Positions 1 to 5,795 of a stretch of DNA of 5,840 bases are shown one piece after another. Source of the DNA: an uncultured bacterium (GTDB lineage: Bacteria > Bacillota > Clostridia > TANB77 > CAG-508); assembly GCA_905215615.1 (NCBI GenBank), contig CAJMQM010000049.1:1-5840 (forward strand), given 5' to 3'. The position numbers were made by a program, and so were the translations under genes. Under the pieces are notes generated by a model. It was not told where the DNA came from and made no database searches. It was given only the letters and a program-made list of their open reading frames with translations. Within the stretch, counting starts at the first letter, position 1, and every line of letters starts with the position of its first letter.

Positions 1-417
1 TACGCATTACATGAAGCAGAAATACTTAAACCAGTTGCTAAATCTGTTACTTTATTAACCAATAACGAAAAATTAATAGAAAATAGAGGAATAGACCTAA
101 ATGTAAATGAAAAGAAGGTTAGAGAAGTAAGAGGATTAGAGAAGGTAGATGAAATAGTATTTGACGACAACTCAAAAGAAAATGTAAACGGAGTATTTGT
201 TGCAATAGGTACTGCTAGCACAAACGACCTAGCAAGAAAAATAGGAGCTAGAATAGAAAACAATTCTATTGTAGTAAAAGAAAATCTAGAAACTACAGTT
301 CCAGGCTTATATGCTTGTGGAGACTGCACAGGAGGAATTCTTCAAATTAGCAAAGCTACTTATGAAGGAACAAAAGTAGGGTTAGAAATAATAAATAGAA
401 TTAAGAATAACAAGTAA
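1..417 (+). CDS. trxB: Thioredoxin reductase-like FAD-dependent oxidoreductase, C-terminal 138 residues (5' truncated by window)
   Basis: The open frame enters at base 1 and ends at a double stop (TAA TAA, 415-420), giving 138 residues. In a reductase of about 280-310 residues this covers most of the pyridine-nucleotide domain and the returning FAD domain. The FAD-binding ending is clear: YACGDCTGG at residues 104-112, then LQISKATYEG, matching the GD...Q...A..G block that closes TrxR-family proteins. Residues 1-6 (YALHEA) align with the segment just after the glycine loop of the NAD(P) Rossmann fold. The usual VTLIHRRDKLRA is VTLLTNNEKLIE here (16-27), so the HRRxxxR residues that bind the NADPH phosphate are absent. 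The redox CxxC and the start codon lie outside the window. The role is inferred as cytoplasmic reduction of thioredoxin, supported by trxA 182 bases downstream. The electron donor is uncertain: ferredoxin-linked (FFTR-like) is plausible and NADPH unlikely. A related flavoprotein with another partner is not excluded. Confidence 0.85.
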   Translation, partial: YALHEAEILKPVAKSVTLLTNNEKLIENRGIDLNVNEKKVREVRGLEKVDEIVFDDNSKENVNGVFVAIGTASTNDLARKIGARIENNSIVVKENLETTVPGLYACGDCTGGILQISKATYEGTKVGLEIINRIKNNK

Positions 418-420
418 TAA

Positions 421-599
421 TTTAGACAATATGCTAATATTATAAGAGTTTGCAATAACGATTATAAATATAAAAAATTTATAAAGTAAATCTATGTTAA
501 ATAGTAATAATATAAATATACTTTTAAAATTATATAGCAAAAACTAATTTATGTTTTATAAAATACAAATTTTAAAATAAAAATAAGGAGGAAAATAAA
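421..599. other. Extremely AT-rich intergenic spacer between reductase gene and trxA
   Basis: This stretch of about 180 bases has roughly 14% GC over 421-540 by hand count. I see no open frame with a ribosome site, no GC-containing terminator hairpin and no promoter that stands out, because TATAAA-like boxes occur everywhere. The trxA Shine-Dalgarno (AAGGAGG, 585-591) sits at its right end. Two copies of the palindrome ATTTTAAAAT-like core (521-530 and 569-578) and an AT-only inverted repeat (462-484) are present, but the composition predicts such matches. A trxA promoter probably lies here, but I cannot place it. Confidence 0.6.
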
Positions 600-914
600 A
601 TGTCAGTTGTAAATTTAACAAGTGAAAATTTTGAAAATGAAGTATTAAAATCAGAGTTACCAGTTTTAGTAGACTTTTGGGCAGAGTGGTGTGGACCATG
701 TAGGATGATGGCACCAGTAGTAGAAGAACTTGAAAAAGAAATGGGAAGCCAAGTTAAATTTGGAAAGGTAAATATAGACGAGTGCCCAGACTTAGCAGAA
801 AAATACAATGTTATGAGTATACCAACATTTAAAAGCTTTAAAAACGGTGCAGAAATGGGAACCACAGTTGGAGTACAAGACAAAGGAGAATTAGTAAAAA
901 TTATAAAATTGTAA
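600..914 (+). CDS. trxA: Thioredoxin
   Basis: This is a complete 104-residue thioredoxin, the usual size for the family. The active site is WCGPC at residues 30-34 (redox cysteines 31 and 34) in the standard VDFWAEWCGPC context. Asp25 takes the place of the buried acid, the cis-proline is Pro75 in MSIPT, and the late FKNG turn is at 80-83. One extra cysteine, Cys62, lies in the DECPDLAEKYNV segment. It is a cytoplasmic protein that reduces disulfides in targets such as ribonucleotide reductase and peroxidases, and is recharged by a thioredoxin reductase, very likely the flavoprotein encoded just upstream. The start is fixed by AAGGAGG at 585-591, eight bases before the ATG. No terminator hairpin is visible after the stop, so transcripts may run on into the next gene, which also has its own promoter. 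GC is about 35%, with AT-rich third positions typical of this window. Confidence 0.97.
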   Translation: MSVVNLTSENFENEVLKSELPVLVDFWAEWCGPCRMMAPVVEELEKEMGSQVKFGKVNIDECPDLAEKYNVMSIPTFKSFKNGAEMGTTVGVQDKGELVKIIKL

Positions 915-932
915 TACATGTTTTTGCCTACT

Positions 933-961
933 TTGATTTATTTGAGAAAATGTGTTATAAT
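933..961 (+). promoter_or_regulatory. Sigma-A type promoter with extended -10, for the 94-codon orphan gene
   Basis: TTGATT (933-938) and a perfect TATAAT (956-961) are separated by exactly 17 bases. The three bases before the -10 box are TGT, an extended TG-n element. Initiation would fall near 968, giving a leader of about 50 bases before the gene at 1018. It lies just after the trxA stop, on AT-rich host-like DNA, immediately before the composition shifts to higher GC. Confidence 0.75.
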
Positions 962-971
962 AATTTATACA

Positions 972-990
972 TCTGTTCTGCGTGAACAGA
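972..990 (+). repeat. Perfect 7-bp inverted repeat in the leader of the orphan gene
   Basis: The arms TCTGTTC (972-978) and GAACAGA (984-990) are perfectly complementary around a 5-base centre, TGCGT. The element begins about 4 bases after the predicted transcription start and ends 13 bases before the Shine-Dalgarno. It could be a repressor operator next to the promoter or a hairpin at the 5' end of the mRNA that stabilises it. It does not pair with the ribosome site, so a simple occlusion switch is not indicated. The function is inference only. Confidence 0.5.
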
Positions 991-1017
991 AAATAGACAT
1001 CTTGGAGGAACAAGAAT

Positions 1018-1302
1018 ATGATGTATCAGAAAGTTGAACTGAAGGCTGGCAAGGTATTTGCCGAAGAGACGAAGGAGTACATTGGGAGAGAGATTGACTC
1101 CCTTGATGGTATAATTGTCGTTGAAAAGGATGACGGCAAGACCGTCTTCGCAGAGTATGGGACGATGGTAGGTGAAGACTTTTACTTCTTCTGCCGGAAC
1201 ACCATTATGTGTGCTCACTGCCACAGCCAGCACATGCCGACATGCAGATACAACAGCAACACCAACAAAAAAGGTGGCTACTATCTCTGCATAGAGCAGT
1301 AA
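1018..1302 (+). CDS. Orphan small Cys/His-rich protein, 94 residues, atypical base composition
   Basis: I do not recognise a family for this protein. It is judged coding because GGAGG (1004-1008) stands 9 bases before the ATG, the frame is open for 94 codons, and the stop lies just before a strong terminator. A second ATG follows at once (1021), but spacing favours the first. Residues 1-58 have no cysteine and look like a small mixed fold (VFAEETKEYIG, then GIIVVEKDDGKTVFAEYG). The last third carries five cysteines (59, 65, 68, 76, 91) and three histidines (67, 69, 72), centred on CAHCHSQH, which suggests a metal site or redox cysteines. There is no signal peptide or membrane segment. Composition is foreign: about 46% GC overall and about 63% G or C at third positions, with AAG, GAG, GGC, TAC and TGC favoured, against AT-ending codons in the neighbours. 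Horizontal transfer is the likely origin. It has its own promoter and terminator, so it is probably a single-gene transcript. Confidence 0.75.
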   Translation: MMYQKVELKAGKVFAEETKEYIGREIDSLDGIIVVEKDDGKTVFAEYGTMVGEDFYFFCRNTIMCAHCHSQHMPTCRYNSNTNKKGGYYLCIEQ

Positions 1303-1310
1303 CACTTTCA

Positions 1311-1344
1311 GTACCTCGCCCGCATTGCGGCGAGGTATTTTTTT
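1311..1344 (+). terminator. Strong rho-independent terminator after the orphan gene
   Basis: The arms TACCTCGCC (1312-1320) and GGCGAGGTA (1329-1337) pair perfectly. The stem extends inward by two more pairs past a single bulged C (1321), closing on an ATT loop. Seven T residues follow directly (1338-1344). No A-run precedes the hairpin, so it acts for the plus strand only. It starts 9 bases after the stop at 1302 and should insulate the beta-propeller operon from upstream transcription. It is the only convincing terminator in the window and shares the high GC of the orphan gene. Confidence 0.92.
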
Positions 1345-1352
1345 ATTATAGG

Positions 1353-1381
1353 TTTACTTTTATTTGAAAGTATGGTATTAA
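1353..1381 (+). promoter_or_regulatory. Possible promoter of the beta-propeller operon
   Basis: TTTACT (1353-1358) and TATTAA (1376-1381) are 17 bases apart, with TGG before the -10 as an extended TG-n element. It sits between the preceding terminator and the propeller gene, where a promoter is required. The predicted start near 1388 would leave a leader of only about 16 bases that barely includes the Shine-Dalgarno. The placement is therefore tentative. Confidence 0.4.
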
Positions 1382-1403
1382 TATTATCAGGAGGGATGTT
1401 CAA

Positions 1404-3413
1404 ATGAAAAAATTTATCGTAATAATTTTAGTAATAGTTTTAGTATTAACTACTACATTAACTATTTTGTTAACTACTAGCAGTGAAAAAACAGATTTAG
1501 TTTCTATAAAATCAGAAAAAGAATTAGAAAGAATATATGAAGGAGAAACAGATAGCCTTCTAAGAGACGTGTTAGAACTACCATTTTCTTTCTTTAAATA
1601 TCAAACAGTTATGGGGTCTACAACTAATTCATCAAGCAGTTCTTTAGGAGGACTAACATCACAGAACTTTGTTGGCAGTGCAGCAACATCAGAAAGTTCT
1701 ACTAGCTCTTCTATACTTGATTCTATAAGTTCTTCCAAAGATTACTCTACTACAAATATACAAGTAGAAAATGTAGATGAAGCAGACATAATAAAAACAG
1801 ATGGCGATTATATTTATTCAATATCTGAAGACGAAATAGTAATTACAGATGTAACAAATCCAACAGAAATAAAAATAGCATCTACAATTCAAACAGGTAA
1901 TGGAATTCCAGAAGATTTAATTCTTCAAGGAAATAAACTAGTTGCAATATTAACAAATTCTACTACATCAAGTTTTTCATATTATTCAAAAACAAACACA
2001 ATAGTAAGAATATATAATATTGAAAATAGAGAACAACCAAAATTAGAAAAATTTTATGAATTATATGAACCATATTATACATCAAGATGCATAGACGGAA
2101 AATTATATGTAATTTCTTCTGGAAAACTTAGAGAAGAGAACGAAAAAATAGTTAGAGAATATCGTGAAGACGGTTTAGAAAAAGAGATAAATTTAAAAAA
2201 TATTAAACGTTTTAACGATATAGAAACAAATAGTCAAACATTAATATCTATGATAGACCTAAACAATATTTCATCAAATGTTAATGTAAATTCATATTTA
2301 ATGGACATATCAAATGCGTATGTTTCAGAAAACAGTATATATTTGTTAAATGAGGAATATTCTAGTAATTCAGAAGAAGTTCCAATATCATCACTATTTG
2401 GATTAAAAGGTGTATATGGATTTTTTGAAAGTATAGAAGAAAAATGGGCTACAGGTTATGAAAGCCATACTGCAATATATAAATTTAATATATTAGACAA
2501 TGGCGAAATGGAATATAGCTGTAAAAACGAAGTTAAAGGCAGAACAATAAACCAATATTCAGTAGACGAATATAATGGAACCTTAAGAGTTGCTTTATAT
2601 GACAATGATGGTTCGAGAGTAGTAATTTTAGACAACAATTTAAAAGAAATAGGAAAGACATACGACTTAGCAAAAGGAGAAACTATGTATTCTTCTAGGT
2701 TTATGGGAGATAAAGCATATTTAGTAACATATAGAACAGTAGATCCATTATATGTTATAGATTTATCTAACCCTAGTAGTCCAAAAGTTTTAGGAGAGTT
2801 AAAAATCCCTGGGTATAGTACATATCTTCATCCATATGATGAAAACCACATAATAGGGATTGGCATGGAGACAAAAGAAACAATTAGAAGAAACTCATCA
2901 GGAAAGGTAATTTCTACAACTGCAAGTATAGTTGGTATGAAAATGGCACTTTTTGATGTAACAGATGTAACAAACCCTATACAGATGTCAAGTGTAGTAA
3001 TTGGAGACTCTAGAACTACATCTGCAATACTTACAAACCCAAAAGCTCTACTATTTTCTAAGGAAAGAGAATTAATAGCCATACCAGTAAACAATTATGC
3101 AGAAGATTTTGAAGTATCAAATTCAGCAGAAACATATTCATCAGCAGTAATTGCTTACAAAAATAAAATGGACTACATTTCAGAAGGGTATTTAGTATAT
3201 AACATTAACTTAGAAAATGGAATAGAATTAAAGGGAAGCGTAGTACATGAAAACGATATAACTACAACTCCATATTATAGAAGTACATCAAAACTTCTAA
3301 GAGGTTTGTACATAGACGATAACTTATATACAGTTTCAGAAAATAAAGTTAAGGTTAATAATTTAGAAACATTAGAACTAGTAAATGAATTAAATATAAA
3401 GGAGGAAAAATAA
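1404..3413 (+). CDS. Membrane-anchored secreted beta-propeller protein (Beta_propel / COG4880 type)
   Basis: The protein has 669 residues. MKKF followed by a hydrophobic run (about 5-24) forms an uncleaved signal anchor or signal peptide, so most of the protein should lie outside the membrane. A Ser/Thr-rich low-complexity linker spans roughly 72-115. The propeller begins with the family hallmark at 121-140 (VENVDEADIIKTDGDYIYSI). Later hallmarks are VIDLSNPSSPKVLGELKIPG (451-470) with YSTYLHPYDENHIIGIG (471-487), the blade ending FDVTDVTNP (517-525), and the closing RGLYIDDNLYTVSENKVKV (633-651). Length is normal for the family, whose biochemical role is not established; carbohydrate or protein binding at the cell surface is a guess. 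AGGAGGG (1389-1395) supports the ATG at 1404. The gene's last codons, for KEEK, contain the Shine-Dalgarno of the next gene one base downstream, so the two should be translationally coupled. Codon use is typical of the window. Confidence 0.9.
   Translation: MKKFIVIILVIVLVLTTTLTILLTTSSEKTDLVSIKSEKELERIYEGETDSLLRDVLELPFSFFKYQTVMGSTTNSSSSSLGGLTSQNFVGSAATSESSTSSSILDSISSSKDYSTTNIQVENVDEADIIKTDGDYIYSISEDEIVITDVTNPTEIKIASTIQTGNGIPEDLILQGNKLVAILTNSTTSSFSYYSKTNTIVRIYNIENREQPKLEKFYELYEPYYTSRCIDGKLYVISSGKLREENEKIVREYREDGLEKEINLKNIKRFNDIETNSQTLISMIDLNNISSNVNVNSYLMDISNAYVSENSIYLLNEEYSSNSEEVPISSLFGLKGVYGFFESIEEKWATGYESHTAIYKFNILDNGEMEYSCKNEVKGRTINQYSVDEYNGTLRVALYDNDGSRVVILDNNLKEIGKTYDLAKGETMYSSRFMGDKAYLVTYRTVDPLYVIDLSNPSSPKVLGELKIPGYSTYLHPYDENHIIGIGMETKETIRRNSSGKVISTTASIVGMKMALFDVTDVTNPIQMSSVVIGDSRTTSAILTNPKALLFSKERELIAIPVNNYAEDFEVSNSAETYSSAVIAYKNKMDYISEGYLVYNINLENGIELKGSVVHENDITTTPYYRSTSKLLRGLYIDDNLYTVSENKVKVNNLETLELVNELNIKEEK
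3398..3405 (+). promoter_or_regulatory. Shine-Dalgarno of the DUF4190-like gene embedded in the propeller gene's last codons
   Basis: AAAGGAGG lies wholly inside the 3' end of the propeller reading frame, 9 bases before the ATG at 3415. The propeller stop (3411-3413) and that ATG are separated by one base. Ribosomes finishing the first gene are placed to restart on the second. Confidence 0.8.
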
Positions 3414-3414
3414 A

Positions 3415-3666
3415 ATGGAAGAAAATAAAAAAAAATCGCCTTTAGGAGTTTCATCATTTGTTTTGGGATTAATATCTTTATTTAGTACATTATTTTACTA
3501 TATATCTTTACCTACTGGAGTATTAGCAATAGTATTTGGAGTTAAAGCAATAAAGAAAACAGGTTCTAACTTAGGAAAAGCAGGATTAATTTTAGGAATT
3601 ATAGGGTTATGCATTATGACATTTATATATGTAACCTTAATTTTAGGAATATTAGTATCAAGATAA
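3415..3666 (+). CDS. Small DUF4190-like integral membrane protein
   Basis: The protein has 83 residues: a short charged, lysine-rich N-terminus (MEENKKKSP), then two hydrophobic segments (about 10-42 and 55-80) separated by a basic, glycine-containing loop (VKAIKKTGSNLGKAG, 43-57). The arrangement SSFVLGLISL, then GVLAIVFGVKAIKKTG, then GKAGLILGIIGL matches the DUF4190 pattern of two membrane hairpins around a K/G-rich turn. These proteins are common in low-GC Gram-positives and have no settled function; many sit beside envelope or secreted proteins. Here it is one base downstream of the membrane-anchored propeller gene and uses a Shine-Dalgarno inside it, so the two are almost certainly co-expressed. 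A partnership at the membrane is inference. The family call rests on pattern only. Confidence 0.85.
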   Translation: MEENKKKSPLGVSSFVLGLISLFSTLFYYISLPTGVLAIVFGVKAIKKTGSNLGKAGLILGIIGLCIMTFIYVTLILGILVSR

Positions 3667-3688
3667 CATACTTTTATAAGGGGCAAAA

Positions 3689-5620
3689 ATGAATTACAGA
3701 ATAGTAAATGGCTCTATATCATATGGAGCAGAAACAATATTAGAAGAAATAAATTTTGAAATAAAAGAAAAAGACAAAATAGCTATTGTTGGAAGAAATG
3801 GAAGCGGTAAAAGTACACTTTTAAATGCAATAGTAGATAATACAATGCTTGAAGAAGGTATTGGAGAAGAAAAATTTAATATATACAAACAAGGCTCTCC
3901 AAACATAGGATTTTTAAAACAAATTGAGTTTAAAGATTCGTCTAAAACTCTACTAGATGAAATTTTAAAAGTGTATGAACCTATTTTAAATTTAGAAAAT
4001 AAGATTATAAAATTATCAAACGATATGCAAAAAAGTACCGACCAAAAAACAATAAAAGATTATACAGAAGCATTAGATAAGTTTGAAGTAATAGGCGGGT
4101 ACACTTATAAAAAAGAATATGAAATAGCATTAAAGAAGTTCGGATTTAATGACGAAGACAAGAAGAAGAGAATAGACCAATTTTCAGGAGGACAAAGAAC
4201 AAAAATAGCATTTCTAAAGCTTTTATTAAGCAAGCCAGATATATTACTTTTAGATGAGCCAACAAACCATTTAGATATAACAGCTATAGAGTGGTTAGAG
4301 AACTATTTAAAAAGCTATGCAAAAGCTGTGGTTATTGTATCACATGATAGGATGTTCTTAGATAAAATTGTTAATAAGGTATATGAAATAGAATATGCTA
4401 CAATTACTGAATATGTTGGAAACTATACTGAATTTGAAAAGCAAAAAAGAATTAATTACGAAAAACAATTAAAAGACTATGAATACCAGCAGGCAGAAAT
4501 AAAGAGATTACAAGCTATTGCAGATAGATTTAGGTATAAGCCTACTAAAGCAAAAATGGCATTATCTAAACTAAAGAAAATAGAGCAAATGCAAATAGTA
4601 GAAGAACCAAATAAATATGATTTAAAAACTTTCCATATGAATTTTAATATAAAAGTAGAAAGTGGGAAGAGCGTACTATCAGTTAAAAATTTAGAAATAG
4701 GTTATGATAAACCAATTCAGAAGGTATCATTTGACTTATATAAAGGGCAAAAACTAGCAATAATAGGGGAAAACGGTATAGGAAAATCTACACTTTTAAA
4801 AACGCTAAATGGCAACATACAAAAAATTGGTGGTAATTTTGAATATGGCTACCATGTAGATAAACAATATTTTGACCAGCAAATGGAATTTAAAAATATG
4901 GAAAATACAGTTTTCGACGAACTTTACGATACATTTCCAGAATTAACAACAACACAAATTAGAACAATTTTGGGAACATTTTTATTTTCTGGAGATGATG
5001 TTTTTAAGAAAATAAAAGTTTTATCTGGAGGAGAGCGTGCTAGATTACAATTATGCAAAATATTTAAGAAAGGTCCAAATTTATTATTGCTTGACGAGCC
5101 AACAAACCATATGGACATTATAGGCAAGGAAAGTTTAGAAAACATATTAAAAGAGTATAAAGGAACATTAATATTTGTTTCTCACGATAGATATTTTGTA
5201 AATAAAATAGCAGATTCACTATTGATATTTAAACCAAATAACGTAACATTTTTCAATGGCACATATCAAGAATATGAAGAAAAACATAATTTAGAAGAAT
5301 ATGGCACTAGTGAAATTCCAGAAACTAATAAGAACTCTAACATGGAAAAATTTATAAAAAACGATAACAGCAATAATCAATATTTCTTAAATAAAGAAAT
5401 AAAAAGAGCCAGAAGTAAGATGGAAAAGCTAGAAGCGGAAATAAATAATATAGAAAATGAAATTGCAAATATAAAATTAGAAATGGCAAGAGAAGAATAT
5501 GGTACAGACTATATAAAGCTAAAAGAGCTACAAGACAAGATAGATGATTTAAATATGATAATAGAAGAAAAACTAACAGAGTGGGATGAATTAAACGAAA
5601 AGATAAAAAATACATTATAA
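3689..5620 (+). CDS. ABC-F family ATPase, YdiF-like ribosome-associated protein
   Basis: The protein has 643 residues and two nucleotide-binding domains on one chain, with no membrane segment. Domain 1 has Walker A GRNGSGKST (35-43), signature FSGGQR (165-170), Walker B LLLDEP (186-191, Glu190) and switch His219. Domain 2 has GENGIGKST (360-368), LSGGER (445-450), LLLLDEP (465-471, Glu470) and His499. Both Walker B motifs run into the TNH-MD/LD block typical of ABC-F. The inter-domain linker (about 245-305) is long, charged and helical, as expected for the arm that contacts P-site tRNA. A lysine- and glutamate-rich coiled coil (about 565-643) forms the C-terminus, and MDIIGKESLE after Walker B2 resembles the YdiF subgroup. 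The family acts in the cytoplasm on stalled or antibiotic-bound ribosomes. I cannot tell a housekeeping factor from a resistance protein, but the common YdiF-like architecture favours housekeeping. The start follows a modest AAGGGG (3679-3683 region), 22 bases after the DUF4190-like gene, and suggests the same transcript. Confidence 0.93.
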   Translation: MNYRIVNGSISYGAETILEEINFEIKEKDKIAIVGRNGSGKSTLLNAIVDNTMLEEGIGEEKFNIYKQGSPNIGFLKQIEFKDSSKTLLDEILKVYEPILNLENKIIKLSNDMQKSTDQKTIKDYTEALDKFEVIGGYTYKKEYEIALKKFGFNDEDKKKRIDQFSGGQRTKIAFLKLLLSKPDILLLDEPTNHLDITAIEWLENYLKSYAKAVVIVSHDRMFLDKIVNKVYEIEYATITEYVGNYTEFEKQKRINYEKQLKDYEYQQAEIKRLQAIADRFRYKPTKAKMALSKLKKIEQMQIVEEPNKYDLKTFHMNFNIKVESGKSVLSVKNLEIGYDKPIQKVSFDLYKGQKLAIIGENGIGKSTLLKTLNGNIQKIGGNFEYGYHVDKQYFDQQMEFKNMENTVFDELYDTFPELTTTQIRTILGTFLFSGDDVFKKIKVLSGGERARLQLCKIFKKGPNLLLLDEPTNHMDIIGKESLENILKEYKGTLIFVSHDRYFVNKIADSLLIFKPNNVTFFNGTYQEYEEKHNLEEYGTSEIPETNKNSNMEKFIKNDNSNNQYFLNKEIKRARSKMEKLEAEINNIENEIANIKLEMAREEYGTDYIKLKELQDKIDDLNMIIEEKLTEWDELNEKIKNTL

Positions 5621-5744
5621 GAAAACTAAGATATTGCTTTTAGAAGAATAAAAAATGTGTGATTATAAAAGAAAAATATAGTTTGTAAAATTAACGTCTA
5701 TTGTAAAAGAAAAAAAGACGGGGTAAAAAAAGCAAAAAAATTAC

Positions 5745-5773
5745 TTGACTATGACTTTATAATGTGCTACAAT
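5745..5773 (+). promoter_or_regulatory. Strong promoter of tRNA-Leu with upstream A-tracts
   Basis: TTGACT (5745-5750) and TACAAT (5768-5773) are 17 bases apart, with TGC before the -10 (extended TG-n). Seven-base A runs at 5725-5731 and 5734-5740 lie directly upstream of the -35 and are nearly in helical phase. They resemble the UP element found at strong stable-RNA promoters. Initiation near 5780 would leave a leader of about 16 bases to be removed by RNase P. Confidence 0.8.
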
Positions 5774-5795
5774 AACAAATGTCAAGTAAATAAAT

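Noticed and set aside
462..484. Terminator or operator formed by TTATAAAT/ATTTATAA
   Set aside because: The arms contain only A and T in DNA of about 14% GC, where such matches are expected. The stem would be weak and no T-run follows.
972..990. LexA/SOS box
   Set aside because: CTGT and ACAG ends are separated by 9 rather than 8 bases, and the site does not match the Gram-positive GAAC-N4-GTTC order.
955..1305. Minus-strand open frame of 116 codons overlapping the orphan gene
   Set aside because: The plus frame has the promoter, Shine-Dalgarno, correct spacing and a terminator with its T-run on the plus side. The minus frame has none of these and reads as a mirror of the plus gene.
968..1344. 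GC-rich island as a structured non-coding RNA, such as tmRNA, RNase P RNA or a large riboswitch
   Set aside because: Size and GC would fit an RNA in an AT-rich genome, but I find no tmRNA or RNase P core motifs. A well-placed ribosome site opens a frame that runs without stops to just before the terminator, and the GC bias is strongest at third codon positions.
1396..1407. Earlier ATG upstream of the propeller start
   Set aside because: It is in another frame, overlaps the Shine-Dalgarno spacing and meets a stop after three codons.
3498..3686. Minus-strand frames within the propeller, DUF4190-like and ABC-F genes
   Set aside because: They lack ribosome sites and recognisable domains, and they mirror well-supported plus-strand genes.
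5695..5720. Terminator for the ABC-F operon from CGTCT/AGACG
   Set aside because: The stem has five pairs with a 16-base loop, and GGGTAAAA rather than a T-run follows.
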